A stretch of DNA of 64,000 nt from Glandiceps talaboti (GCF_964340395.1 NC_135549.1:19987342-20051341), one strand, 5' to 3'; positions 10,200 through 22,064 are shown, numbered from the stretch's first letter. The notes: a model not told the origin generated them from the letters alone. Program-made: numbers and translations.

Positions 10200-12740
10200 T
10201 GCTTTATAGACAGTTAATTGCGTCGTAAGCTAAATCTCACTCGTCACTCTGCTGAAAAGATCCTCCGTTTAACACAACTGTAAAATTATATAGTTTAAGA
10301 GGAGATTTTTAAAAAATTCAAACCTCATGTACAAATCAAGACCAACCAAACGCGTGCATGGTATAGTCTACACGTAATGTACAATCATGATGCATAACAT
10401 AACATCCCCCAAGCCAATCACATTCGTTTGCTGTCATGTATGAAAACTCTTGCACGTAGACGTATGAATGTATGAATGTTCCATAATTATGTTTGAAATT
10501 AGCTTCTTTACAAGATATATGAGCCCCTAGTTTATTACTTTGCCACGAATCTTGTTCAAAGCCGCAGTACCATTGTCTCGGTTCTGCAATATCCTGTTTA
10601 TATTACAACATACATGTCACTGGTTTGCACATTTATTACAAAATACATCTACTACAGTATATTTATCTTACATCAAAGTTGTTTCCGGCATATTGTAGTC
10701 AATATTTGCACTTTCTACAGGACACTACCTCTAGAGGGTGTACTCGTAAATTAAAATTCGGAGTGAAGTGGTCGAGGCTTACATCGGTAATACCTAGGGG
10801 TAAGCAAGTTAATTGAATTTCGAACCTGTGCTTGGTTTACTATGCTAGTGCTCCAGAATAAAGGAAACTACGAATCCCATAGTTTAATGAAAACTCCATA
10901 ATGTGTTGACTTTGGCTGAGTATTTGATTATAACATATTCTTCCCAATATATTTACTTAGGTTGGCTATATTATCTTCGAAGATATTAGAACAGCTACAT
11001 CAATCTGACAATTTTCACCTACGCGGTGGAACATTACTAACATTCCATCCAATGTTATTGAACACATCGCTCATCGAACGATAACGTAGAAGTAATTGAT
11101 TTTAATACTTGCATTTCTGATCATAGTTGATATGTCCATCACTACGTTTCGTACAATTGTGAGTGTTTAATTAAGTGACAAGTCATATCTTTAAGTATTC
11201 AATAGTTAATTACAAAGCTGGATGTAATAATATTCATTGAAGAGTAATAATTCTCGACGTGGCTTTATTGTCAGTTTTTAAAATGCGAACTAAAATGATG
11301 TATAGCTGTGTGCACATTAGGGCTGAAGATTGGAGTTAAAGATTAAAGTACTTTCTAATGTATAGACATCGTGAATTATATTCATGCTGTGTTATTGTGC
11401 GATTATTGAAACAGCATTGGAGTGAAATAGCCAGATGGTAGACAACGTGCATGTATGTATGTATGTATGTATGTATGTATGTATGGATGTATGTATGGAT
11501 TGTCCCCCGGGAATCGTCCCCAGACAACTCGTATTACACAAACTCGAATCGTCCCCAGACAACTCGTATTACACAAACTCGAATTCTAGTCACGTTTTGT
11601 AGCATTCTATTATTGACGTTTCCTAGTAATGTACAGCTTCTATTCTCATGTTTTTTGTGTTATTCTACGCACTTCTTGTAGAAGTGCCTGCCACCCGATC
11701 CCTCAACATTCAATATTTGTGATTTACACACTGATGATAATTTAGAGCTAATTGGCTAGATCAGAGATGGCAAAACCGTTATTTGATTTGTCAATCTCGT
11801 ATAGACGAACGGACATCCAGGCATATATAGCATTAAAATGTAATTATTGTACTTTTGATTTTTTTGTCGACCCAGACAATGAAGATAATGTAGCAATTTT
11901 AGTAAGATTTTGTTTGTGTCTGACGAGGTTGGAGAGTCACATTCTGTTGTAGGGTCATTTCCTGTGATGTCATATATTATTGTTGTTCAATTCACGTAAC
12001 GGCGATCAATATTCACTTGTGTTCTTTTACTTTTTTAGTTTTAAATGTGGACACTTTACCAGACATTCACTGGTTTGTAAAATTAAAGTCCCTTGCTGTA
12101 TTATGTAAGTGAATGTGTACTGCACACTCGCAATTATAGGTACATGATGCTTTGATCCATAGTGACCGAGGGATTTGTGAATAAACCATCAGCGAAGAAA
12201 CCGGTAACGAGATTCCGTAATTGTTTACCAACTGGTGCATGCAAGTATTGAATTGCAAAGTACCATGATGACTTGATGATCTTCACGTGTTACGCGTATC
12301 CCCCTGTATCGTCCTCCAAATGTTGCTACCCGGTCAAGAAGTAAACGTCATACTGCTTTTAATTTAGAATGATAACACTCTTAAGACACCCACAATTCAA
12401 GTGGCAGTTGAATGCTCACTCATTCTATAATGTTGCCGTGAGCGAAATGTAATCCGGGTGACTGCTATGACTTTGTCTTACTTCGTTCAAATTGAGTTCT
12501 TTTCTATCTTTTATTACGGACTATTAAATTTCGAAGTTCAGTAATTCTTTCTTAAAGGTTAATTGCAAGACAAACAATTACAAAGTATCGCTTTCTATAT
12601 AATAGAATAAAGACTGTAAAACGATTTCGCCCGATTGGCAGTAAATTGAAATCAAGCTAGCTGCAACTGGACATTAAAAAATGTTTTCAAATTGTTAGAT
12701 AATATCGCATAGCATTGACAGTATTGAATCACCTATGGGT
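10200..12740. other. No gene recognised; one (GTAT)n tract and a 35-bp duplication
   Basis: AT-rich, without coding signal. It contains a (GTAT)n microsatellite at about 11450-11500 and, directly after it, a 35-bp unit in exact tandem (11511-11545 and 11546-11580) beginning GAATCGTCCCC. Confidence 0.5.
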
Positions 12741-12745
12741 GAATG

Positions 12746-13056
12746 TATTTTTAACTGTATACATTAACATGACCAATCAAATCTTATTGATTTTTGGGGT
12801 CCGCACCCACACATCAGCACCTTCAACGGCGATTACGATTTAAAAAAAATATTGCAATATTAATGGTCCAAGATAAGGTCGCCCACTGGTTAACATATGC
12901 TATGAGTGCATGGTTAGTGGTATTTTAACACTTTTCAGTGACTAGATAGATTGGGGATGGTTGATCGGAAAATGATACTACAGATGCTGATGTTTGGGTG
13001 CGGATCCCAAAAATCAATAAGATTTGATTGATCATGTTAATGTATACAGTTAAATA
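12746..13056. mobile_element. MITE-like element with ~74-bp terminal inverted repeats
   Basis: Left arm 12746-12822 and right arm 12983-13056 are complementary with few mismatches; the outer part contains AACTGTATACATTAACATGA and the inner part CCGCACCCA.ACATCAGCA. The interior is about 160 bp and non-coding. A direct duplication overlaps it: about 50 bp beginning AATGGTCCAAGATAAGGTCG occurs inside (about 12860-12910) and again just outside the right arm (about 13058-13104). It is a non-autonomous DNA element or rearranged fold-back repeat. Confidence 0.65.
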
Positions 13057-13116
13057 CTAATGGTCCAAGATAAGGTCGGCCACTGGTTAACATATGCTAT
13101 GAGTGGTTAGTGTCGG

Positions 13117-13360
13117 AAAATGATACTACAGTTACAGACTAGTGTAGTTTTAACGCAGTGACAGATTCAAAACCAAGCTTTGCTCAAGCTTGAAACTTGT
13201 CACTATACTAACTAAAGACAATATTACCCACCGATTTCCACATACAATGTACAATTTAAATCTATAACTAGTAACTGACCAAGATTTAAGTTAATATACC
13301 TTTGGTTACTTGATGAAAAAAATCACCCCAGTTGCAGCTAGTGCATCTTTAATTGAGAGT
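13117..13360 (+). repeat. Dispersed repeat R2, copy 1
   Basis: Diverged similarity to 56160-56400 on the same strand. Shared words are CAGTTACA, AGTTTTAAC, GACAGATT.AAAACCAA.CTT, CTCAAG.TT.AAACTTG, and CTTTGGTTA.TTGAT near the end. No ORF. Confidence 0.5.
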
Positions 13361-13806
13361 AATATTTAATAGTTAAAATACTGCATACTGCATATGTGTA
13401 ACTGTCACAACTGCCTTCAAAGTTAAGTCAAGGGTTTCTGCAAATGAATTTCAGTGCCTTGCATTCATTGAACATATTACTTCATATTATTCGGGACGGT
13501 ACATCTCATTATAACTTTTTCGTATTTTCTATGATGGATATCGATATTGGTATATTCCTGTCAGTTCGAATTTATCCTCTCCACATGTTCATGTATGTGA
13601 GTCAGTCATTATTCATGCCAATACGTTCTCACTGAACTGTTACAATCCCGTGTATAATCCGACAACAGTTACTGACCTCTTGTGACCATTTATGTAGTAC
13701 TATCTGTGTAGATCATCTCTTCATTGGTTTGTAACATTACAGTTAGGGCAATAGGTGACTAGGAATTTAAATCGCTAACTAAAATTGTCGAGCTTCTCAC
13801 CCAACT

Positions 13807-13946
13807 GTTATAACTGTATGTTCCCCGGGTAGTTGAGGAAGACTAAAGGGCTGTTGTGCCGTTCTGATCCGAGCCAGGGGTAATAATTGTAAAGCGCTTT
13901 GAGCACGGACTGTGAAAGCGCTATATAAGAACCCAACATTATTTCC
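13807..13946 (+). repeat. L2/CR1-type LINE or SINE 3' tail
   Basis: Contains GTAAAGCGCTTTGAGCAC followed by GAAAGCGCTATATAAGAA, the paired 'AAGCGCT' signature found at the 3' end of L2-clade LINEs and the SINEs that borrow their tails in many animals. The preceding 60 bp (GCCGTTCTGATCCGAGCC) also fits. No RT-coding sequence remains. Confidence 0.6.
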
Positions 13947-14560
13947 TGATTATTAACCTCACATCCACTAGCCAATATATTTAAGTTCGAGATCATGTTT
14001 AGTGTCTGTCATCACCAAGTCAGTTAAGTTTAAATATTACCTTGACATTTCTTACTGATATGGACAGTCTCATAATTATGTTTTCAGGAATCCAGATCTT
14101 TTGAATTTGTATATTTGTGATCTTATCTCGTCTGTCACATGGCAAAATACGTAATAACCTGACGCGTGATGATCAGATATGCATTTGTTCAGTACTTTAT
14201 CAGAACTTGAACATCATGGTTGCTTAATAATTCTGTCAAAATGTGTCAGTGACATATAACCTATGATTTCTTTCTCGCTTGAAACACAAGATAAACCAGT
14301 TTATTCACGAATAAAAGTGTACGGCAAAGACATGCAAGCAAAACGTGTTCTGCAATGCTTATACCGTGTCTGTATACTTTGGATACTTTGTGCTGATAGA
14401 CTTGGGGGCAGAGAGAAGTATGATTTTTCGCATGGTCTCTTTCAGGTATAGATTTTGCTTAACGCTTGGTGACATGAAGTAGCCATTTTAATCTGTGGTC
14501 ACCTAGATATAGTAAATGACGTAGACAAGCATTGTAGTCTAATTTACCTACCATGCCAGG

Positions 14561-15320
14561 CGTATAGTTTTAATCACATTGCCTGTACTTTCTGAATTGA
14601 ACAAATGCATCGGTACGTTAAAGACGTTGCAGACTCTCAACCGAATAGTGCAATATACAAGGATTATTTCATTAGGAGACGATATTCCACTATACATGTA
14701 TGTCATGGATTCTTTCCTGACAACAATAAGACTTTGCGAAGCATAAACAATCTCGAGGCAAGCCAACGAAAGACCACATCGGACTTCTGGCCTTATAGTA
14801 TTACTTTACACTATGTTTTACATATTTAGCAAAAACTGTTATGTTAATAATGAGTACATCAAGATAACGTCATAAATGCAGCTGGAATGAAACAGGTACC
14901 ACACTAATCACATAATTATCTCTGGGGATATCATTAATATGTGATAAGATCTTGTCGAAGTAAGATAATCACATTATATGTGGAAAGGATTTGTCATGAT
15001 AGACATTTTCTCAAAAAGATGTTCCCAGCTTAAGAATTATAACAGCGTCCAAATGTCGTATGCCATTTGTTGCATCTGCCTAGCATTTCAGTGTCACCTT
15101 GTAAGAGTATACAACAACTGTATCTGAACTAAAGGGATTATGTAAGACAGTTATGTATTTTTTATATAAATGTTTGTGATTGCACGTGTACGTGCGTGTG
15201 ATAGCCTTTTTGTATGTATATTCATTACTTTTTACCAACTATGGATTGCTCCTTTGTTTTCCAGCAGGCGGAATAGATATATGTTATTCATTGGTAATCA
15301 ATAAATGACTTGAATGCATA
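14561..15320 (+). repeat. Local segmental duplication, copy 1
   Basis: This ~760-bp block is repeated in the same orientation at 16283-17006, 1.7 kb downstream. Co-linear matches include GTATAGTTTTAATCA, TAGGAGACGATATTCCACT, TCATGGATTCTTTCCTGACA, ATAACAGCGTCCAAATGTCG and a TG-rich stretch ending in a CTACGAT/CTATGGATTGCTCC block. It has diverged by substitutions and indels and carries no convincing ORF. Confidence 0.75.
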
Positions 15321-16282
15321 AATTTACACAATTCATAATAAAACGTAAGGGACCATAAAGAAAGAATATTAGTTCATAGTATGAATTTTTCGTTCTACTA
15401 TCATGTCATCATTAAACAAAAACTTAATTACTTAATTTCAGTTATTCATTTGCATGGTTGTAGCAAGCAACGTTTCAATCATGTCTTTTCACATCAATAG
15501 TATACCTGAGAACACTATTCCTCAATAAAAGCAAAGTCTAGAGAAAAAAAATACAAATGGCATTCATAAATATTTCCCGCAATATAACGTATTAATGTAT
15601 TATAACCGCTTTTACAGTATGTTTAACCTGTCAGAAAGAACGAATAATGACAAAATTAGTACAGTTCAGGACTCAAAATAAAATATTGATTGGCCTTCTA
15701 TCGAAATCTAAAGTTTCGACATTTCTCAAAAACATTCCAAAAGTATACCTCCAGTGTATGTAACCTTATGCGTAATGCTGCGCATATAACAAACCTTTGA
15801 AATCACCTTTCATGTTCCATCCATATCATAGCGTTCAAGCATCTCATTCATTTGTTCCTGCTGATAGGGGGCATAATTAGTCATTGGGAAAGATGATTAT
15901 TTCAACACCACCACAGGTTTGATGGATGGCTATTATATCAACGTTTCGCAAAGTTTGCCATTAATAAGAACTCGTGATTATTAACGCCATAACGCTGTTG
16001 TCGGCGAATTCCACTGGGCAGGATATGTTTAAAAATATACAAAGAAAACAGTAAACCCTGACACAAAACGTCGCCTGGCTCAACACAAATCTCACTGACA
16101 TTGCTTCAAAATTTTGCCTGGCTAGACAAAATATTTCTTTGATGTTGTAAATCGTCTCATCTGGCTGAACAAAAATATAGTTAATATTTAATGTTTGCTC
16201 GATGATTTAAGTACTCATTTTGATTTGTGTTTACCGATATGAGTTATAGAAGCATCGCAGTGAAATTTGTATACCACAGCGG

Positions 16283-17006
16283 GTGTATAGTTTTAATCAT
16301 ATTCTCAGACGTTGCAGACTGTCAACTGAATAGATTGTTTCATTAGGAGACGATATTCCACTCATGTCATGGATTCTTTCCTGACAATAATAAGACTCTA
16401 TTAAGCGTAACTGTTTATCAATTAGGTCTTGGGGCAAATCAACGAAAACTCATACCACCCTTCTAATACCTTATACTGTGTTTATATATTTAGCTATAAC
16501 TGGTATTGTAATAACTAGTACGTCACGGTAAACTAGCTGGAATGAAACAAGGACTACCCTAATGATGTAAGTATACTGAGGGCATTATCAATATGTGATA
16601 AGGTATTTTATAGGTAAGATAATCAATTGCACTTGGAATGGAATTTATTATGATAAATACTGTATCTCCCAAAAGGATGTGTACAGCTTAAAAGTATAAC
16701 AGCGTCCAAATGTCGTACGTCATTTGTTGCATCTTGCTGACATTTTAGTGACACGTTAAAATAGTATAATACAGCAACTAACGTGTGTGAACTAATGGGA
16801 TCGTGTACAATGTGCGTTTGTTTATTTAAATGTGTAAGTATGTGTGTTTGTATGCGTTTGTACATGCGTGTGTTGGCCTTTTATGTATGTACATTCATTT
16901 TTAATGTATACCTACGATAGATTGCTCCCTAGTTTTGTAGCAGGTGGACAAGATAATGTTATTCATAAGGTACATGTAACTGAAATACATAAATGACTGG
17001 AATGCT
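16283..17006 (+). repeat. Local segmental duplication, copy 2
   Basis: The second copy of the 14561-15320 block, about 35 bp shorter through several deletions. The spacer (about 15320-16283) shows no repeat of its own. Confidence 0.75.
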
Positions 17007-17035
17007 TTTATATTAAACACTTAACACATAACTTG

Positions 17036-17463
17036 TAAAAACTAAAAGCTACATCAATAATATTTTCAAGACAAGTGCGCTTTGGTATCGCAAATGAAAC
17101 TATTGTTTTTCTTTTTTGTGGCCTACCAAAAATATGCCAATAACTTATTAACGCTAAAAGCTACATTAATAATGTTTCCAGGACAGGTGCGTTTTGGTAT
17201 CGCAAATGTATGTATGAAGTTATAATGAATATGTAGTGTGCATTCTTGAGATATAGCCTAATTACCGAACACTATAATTACATAAATTGCTCATTAATAT
17301 TCAGGGGATTTTTACCAAAACCTAATCACGTCTTGCCATTACCCTATGAAATAAGCCTTCGAAATTTCGTTTGAATTGATCAAGCCGTTATGGCGAAAAC
17401 GATGACACAGACACACACGCTGACTTTCACCCACAAAATGCCTCTCTTCCTTACGGAAGAAAA
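17036..17463 (+). repeat. Dispersed repeat R1, long copy
   Basis: Same family as 49-236 and 39139-39775. The head, 'CTAAAAGCTACAT.AATAAT' through 'TTTGGTATCGCAAATG', is present twice (about 17042-17095 and 17152-17206), then the body runs to TTCCTTACGGAAG at 17451-17459. Non-coding. Confidence 0.65.
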
Positions 17464-17465
17464 AA

Positions 17466-18480
17466 GTGTCCAGATGTAAGTATTATCCACCCACACATTT
17501 CAAAGTATCAACTACAGCGAAAAGGGAAACTTTTATACCCAACTTTGAATGGTTCATTTGTAGGGAAGAACACATCTCAGGGTGTGCAATGCGTGTTGTT
17601 GACACGTTTCATAGTATGCACAGAAACACCTTCTCTTTCTAAATCCTTGAGCAGGAATGTAGTATTTAGATCGATTACAGGCAGCAACACTAACGCACAA
17701 TTCAAAATGAGAGGGCCTTAAACTCGGCCCTCTCGATTGCATAAGCAACATACAAGTAAAGTGCATAAATATGTAAGTTGATATGTTACCCGTGACGCAT
17801 TAGGTCACATCACCAGTTGGCATATCTAGACCTTTTGATCTGTATGTTTCCATTTGATGTTAAACATAAATACGTGACTTTGATTGACCCCACTCTCAAT
17901 TGTTATGCCTTACCATAATGTTGTATCTTTATATAGCGATCAATAAGGTTCACATTTTAATTTTTTGAGGTCATTCGTTCATAGTTCAACTAAGGACACA
18001 TTTTGTATAGCCCTGAATTTGTAAGTAATCTGGCGCCATGCTTATTAAAGAAGACCTTTCAAAACTCTGAAAATATTGGCTTATCAACTGATTAAGATGT
18101 TTGTCAATGATTTCGATCATATCTATTTTGAGATAGATTTGCTTCCAGGCGTAATGTTATACGAAAAAGAATGAATATTTAATCATGAATGCCAAAGGTA
18201 ACAATGTAACTATGTACTTCGTCAATGAAGTCTTGTTCAATCTGTCAACCAGAGTAATTGTACACACTATAATTTCTGGTTTCTTGACGAGAATTCGATA
18301 ATGGTAAACGATATACCTGGCGACTTAAATCTTGAGACATGTAAAATGCGATTACTGTGTATGATATATTGACTATGATGGTAAGGCTTCGACAATACAT
18401 TTCATTAGTGTCCTACAGAGTAACACTAAAGTAAATGGCAAATGGCTTATGAAGTAGTGTTCACTAAAGAGTCTTGCAAC
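17466..18480. other. No gene recognised; one perfect 9-bp hairpin
   Basis: AT-rich. A hairpin GAGAGGGCC/GGCCCTCTC with an 8-nt loop (17709-17717 with 17726-17734) stands out for its GC content. It does not match the histone mRNA stem-loop. The neighbouring short minus-strand frame is not recognised. Confidence 0.4.
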
Positions 18481-18512
18481 TATATATATATATATATACA
18501 TACATGCATATA

Positions 18513-18608
18513 TAGTTTTGGTAGTACTGGAACTCTGTCTTGGTTGTAACTCGGAGTTTCACACATTGCGCGATCATCAGAACAATTAGCAGATTGATAC
18601 TCACCAAG

Positions 18609-18610
<2 letters not shown>
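18513..18610 (-). mobile_element. Small HHR element, internally deleted
   Basis: Read on the minus strand it is: inverted tail end (about 25 nt, complement of 18588-18610), HHR, then a tail with AGTTCCAGTACTACCAAAAC. It has the same module order as 42001-42153 but lacks about 56 nt between the left block and the ribozyme. An (AT)n tract joins its 5' end and a short AT/ACAT tract its 3' end. Confidence 0.6.
18543..18587 (-). ncRNA. Type I hammerhead ribozyme
   Basis: On the minus strand: CUGAUGA (18580-18574), stem II CGC/GUG with a G-U pair and loop GCAAU, GAAA (18560-18557), stem III CUC/GAG, and predicted cleavage GUU|A between 18548 and 18547. Stem I pairs UUGU with ACAA but carries one extra U next to the core, which may weaken activity. 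The core boxes themselves are intact. Confidence 0.62.
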
Positions 18611-18683
<73 letters not shown>

Positions 18684-18820
18684 CATGCATACATACATAC
18701 ATACATACATACATACACACACACATACATACATATACACACACACACATACATACATACATACATACATACATACATACATACATACATACATACATAC
18801 ATGCATACATACATACATAT
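18611..18820. repeat. (AT)n then (ACAT)n compound microsatellite
   Basis: Pure AT to about 18679, then ACAT/CA-type repeats to about 18820. The long Tyr-Ile and Met-Tyr-Val-Cys frames here are artefacts. Confidence 0.97.
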
Positions 18821-18910
18821 GAATGTGGGTGTCTCGCTGGAGAGAACAGTGCTCGATGCAAATATCAGTAGCAGAGCATTATAGACTTAAATAAAAAAAT
18901 AAGGATGTAA

Positions 18911-18957
18911 TAAGTCGTTTCTCAGTGTTTCACGCATGTTGCGATCATCGGACGAAG
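18911..18957 (-). ncRNA. Mutated hammerhead ribozyme (inverted 5' copy)
   Basis: Minus strand: CCGAUGA (18951-18945; U4 changed to C), stem II CGC-AACAU-GCG, GAAAC, stem III relic CAC/GAG, and stem I UCGU/ACGA (18952-18955 with 18915-18918). The cleavage-site U is replaced by A, so this copy is probably inactive. It mirrors the forward copy at 19835-19884. Confidence 0.55.
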
Positions 18958-19014
18958 TTCAACAATTACATTTCATGTGAGTTGTGTTTAATGTGTACGC
19001 AATATTTACATACA

Positions 19015-19018
<4 letters not shown>

Positions 19019-19092
<74 letters not shown>
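19019..19092. repeat. (AT)n microsatellite inside the PLE fragment
   Basis: Pure AT tract lying between the inverted HHR end and the first recognisable PLE codons, which begin immediately after it. Confidence 0.97.
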
Positions 19093-19095
<3 letters not shown>

Positions 19096-19780
19096 AAGAA
19101 AAGATATAAGGCAAAGAAACATCATGTGGTTTAACCTTTAACCTACGATTCAGTAAGAGTGTTAAATCTAAATTAATATCTGCAAGATATTTCTCCATCT
19201 TGTTGAGAAGCATTTCCTCAAAACCGCCACATTACATAAGATCCTCAACAAAGGAAATGTTAACGTAAGTTACAGTTGTATGCCAAGCATAGCAAGTATT
19301 GTGAAGACCCACAACAAGGCAGTCAGTGCAGACCTTAAAAAAGCACCTAATAAAACCCGCAGCTGTAGAGATCTCAAACAGTGTCCGCTCAACGTCAATT
19401 GTCTATCAACAAACGTAATATACAGGGCGCAATTAGGTCACATCAAATAACAACACAAAAATGTAATTTAAAATTTAGGCTAACAGAGAACACATTTAAA
19501 CAACGATTCTCAAACCACAAACACACATTTACTCATAAACGGCTACAGCACAGAGCTATTCAAACAAGTTTGGAATTTGAAGGAAAGGAACCAACTATGT
19601 AACATTGAGTGTGATATCATCACCAAAGCAGCTGCTTACTCAAATGTGTAACCAATGCTGTAAAGAGCATGCTACTGAACAGAAAATCTGAATTAGTCTC
19701 AAAATGTCGCAATGAAAGTAAATACTCCCTCGCCAACTATAGAAGTAAACTTCACTAAGGAATAGTTTGGTCCGACCAAC
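19093..19780 (+). pseudogene. PLE reverse transcriptase C-end and GIY-YIG endonuclease remnant
   Basis: Conceptual translation with several stops and frameshifts follows the C-terminal third of the intact PLE protein at 57376-59286. In order: a basic 'HHVV' block (for NIIWFNPPFS), HFLKTATLHKIL, VSYSCMPSIASIVKTHN, a Cys block with CRDLKQCPL.VNC (zinc-finger-like linker), NVIYRAQ, and GLTENTFKQRFSNHKHTF (endonuclease). It begins directly at the (AT)n tract, so RT motifs A-C are missing. The largest surviving open frame is 19381-19602. It cannot make a working protein. Confidence 0.75.
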
Positions 19781-19834
19781 TTGTACGCCACCGTGTATAC
19801 ATTAGATCGACCTTGACAATCCCAATTTCTATCA

Positions 19835-19884
19835 GTCGTCCGATGATCGCTACGCTGAGGAAGCATGAAACTCAGAGTAACGAC
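19835..19884 (+). ncRNA. Hammerhead ribozyme, 3' end of PLE fragment, partly mutated
   Basis: Stem I GUCGU/ACGAC is perfect over 5 bp (19835-19839 with 19880-19884). The core is CCGAUGA (19840-19846; U4 to C), stem II is disrupted (GCU/AGC only, with an expanded loop), GAAA is at 19867-19870, stem III is CUC/GAG, and the cleavage site GUA is intact after 19879. Its place after the coding remnant matches the HHR of the intact PLE. Confidence 0.58.
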
Positions 19885-19944
19885 GTACAACATCCTTATT
19901 CTGTTGAATAAATATGTGTCTGTGTGTGTGTGTGTGTGTGTGAC

Positions 19945-22015
19945 CACATGCAAAAACTGTATAAAATGGAATGAAGGATGCTGACCGAATTTTACTTTCT
20001 TAATGTGACTTTAATTAACATCAATCAAAACCATCATCAATAACTTACATCTCATACTTGAATATATACAAATGAAAATGAAACAAGAGTCCGGTTTGAT
20101 ACATAATTTACATAATCGTTTTAAGTACTTTTTAAATAAAATTCTTTTCCACTGCATTATAGTCCACCTTCACATTGATAATTGTCCGACGAATAAATTT
20201 ACAAATTTAGATAAATCATAAAGACGCATGGATCAAATGTCTCTAGTTGGCTTTTCTCCATAAATCACCCTCTACAAGAGACAGACACAGACGACAATTG
20301 GATCCGTTCCTACGCACCTTATATTTGTTTGCTGAATTGATGAAAAAACTTTCAACAGATGGGTAACTGTTATTATTATTTTAGTGATGAAACCTTGTCT
20401 TTCGTATATAGAGTTCCAGATAGCCAGGACTAATGTAACACTTTGTTTTCATTCACAGTCACAGTCTTGTAAGGTGTATCAATATTTTGACATTCAACAC
20501 ACACGTTGAAAGTATTTTTCGCTTCACTGCGCTCGCCATGGAATATCACAAATTGTGCAATAAAGCCCTTGAAGTCCCTTATGCAGAACATATACAAACA
20601 GAACAATTATCGAAATGCCGGGGCCTTAATAGCTAATGGGGCAAACGATAAATTAGAATATTCGCTATTATAAAAATTCATTTATCATTTGATGTCAACA
20701 CTTGTAAGTAGTACACACACCTGATAAATGTATACACCCAACTGACAGTAGACCTAAAGTAACCATCAGCATTTACAAGAGATGATTCTTTGTCAGGCAT
20801 GAGTCCATGTTATGCCTAAGGCTAAACGGAAAGTTTATGTTATGGAATTATACAGTTTGAAATATGAAGATATTAGTACTGGTCCTTCCGGTATAGAATA
20901 CATATAGATTTCGCAAATCAGTATTACCAACGATTACATTTCCATTCAATACACGCTAACAATTATCATTGAAAAGTAAATATGTTATATTTCAAACGTT
21001 TACATTTTATGTGAAAACATGTTGGAGTAAGAAAAATAAAATGCCGACTGGTAAAGATTTTATGTCATTAATATTTAATATCAACTAAAGCAGTTTTAGC
21101 TATATATTTTGTTCCCATTTATAAAAAGCAGAGTATTGAAACTAGTTTGAAAGGTCTTTGTGGGCTCAAGGGCTAGGCGCGGTAAGTAAGTAATTACACC
21201 GGAGGTGTTGTGCATGAATAGTTGTACGATTCATTTTGAATAGCATTGTAGGATTTTACGTCCGACGGATCACCTTTCAACGTATATAGAGAGACAAGGG
21301 TTATGACCGTGACTCACGTCTTGTTATAAATAGCATAACATCCATGGATGATGAATCACGAAGCCCTGTCAAGAGATTGCATTAACAAATTGTCAGTTTT
21401 TACTAAGATAAAGCTGTAGGTGACAAACTTAATTTATGTGTAATTGAAGGCAGACATCATCTTCCCAGCAGTAAAACCGTCGCATGACTTGGATTTCTAG
21501 GGATTTCCCTTTCAATGTATTTCCCAAAAGATATTATAGTTTTCTCCCTATAGGTTATAATACACAGTCTTTTAAAAGATTATAAATGAATCTTCCTTTC
21601 TATAATATAACATGTCAAGCTTTTAGTTACTCTGGAGTGTTGATAAGGGCAAGGCAGAATCATTTTAAGCTTGACTAGATTAATCAATCTATACTTGTCC
21701 ATGTAATAACCTTTTTCAAATTCGTAAAATAAGTTAATTGATTTCCAACTAATGTCTTAAATCATTCCATTGTATGTTGATTATATGTGACACAAACACA
21801 CACACACATGTATATATATGGCTTTCACTAGACAGATGTTAGTGTGTAAGTAGTACATATTCGGTAGTATTTCTGAAACTAGATCTTGGCGTTTAAGAAT
21901 AGCATATAAGGATAACATAAAATGTGAAACGAAGCAAATGGGAACCAGTTACCTATAAAAAATAGAGGGAAAGAAAAATGCAACAAACACAAACAAACAA
22001 ACAAGCAGACAAATA
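19945..22015. other. No gene recognised
   Basis: AT-rich sequence without recognisable coding, RNA or repeat structure. Confidence 0.4.
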
Positions 22016-22017
22016 AG

Positions 22018-22021
22018 TTAA

Positions 22022-22064
<43 letters not shown>

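Larger units (their letters stand above)
18832..19900 (+). mobile_element. Degenerate Penelope-like element fragment with inverted HHR ends
   Basis: Plus-strand PLE remnant: inverted tail (18832-18908), inverted HHR (18911-18957), an (AT)n tract, coding remnant (19093-19780), then a forward HHR (19835-19884) and a short tail before a (TG)n tract. The inverted tail (GCTGGAGAGAACAGTGCTC...) matches the 3' tail of the PLE at 32.4 kb, and the sequence next to each HHR (ACGAC followed by ACATCCTTATT) is shared by both ends in opposite orientation. Confidence 0.7.

Noticed and set aside
17709-17734. Histone mRNA 3' stem-loop
   Set aside because: Stem and loop differ from the conserved 6-bp stem and 4-nt loop, and no histone coding sequence is nearby.
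18464-19213. Several Tyr-Ile and Met-Tyr-Val-Cys open frames
   Set aside because: They are products of (AT)n and (ACAT)n tracts, with no independent coding evidence.
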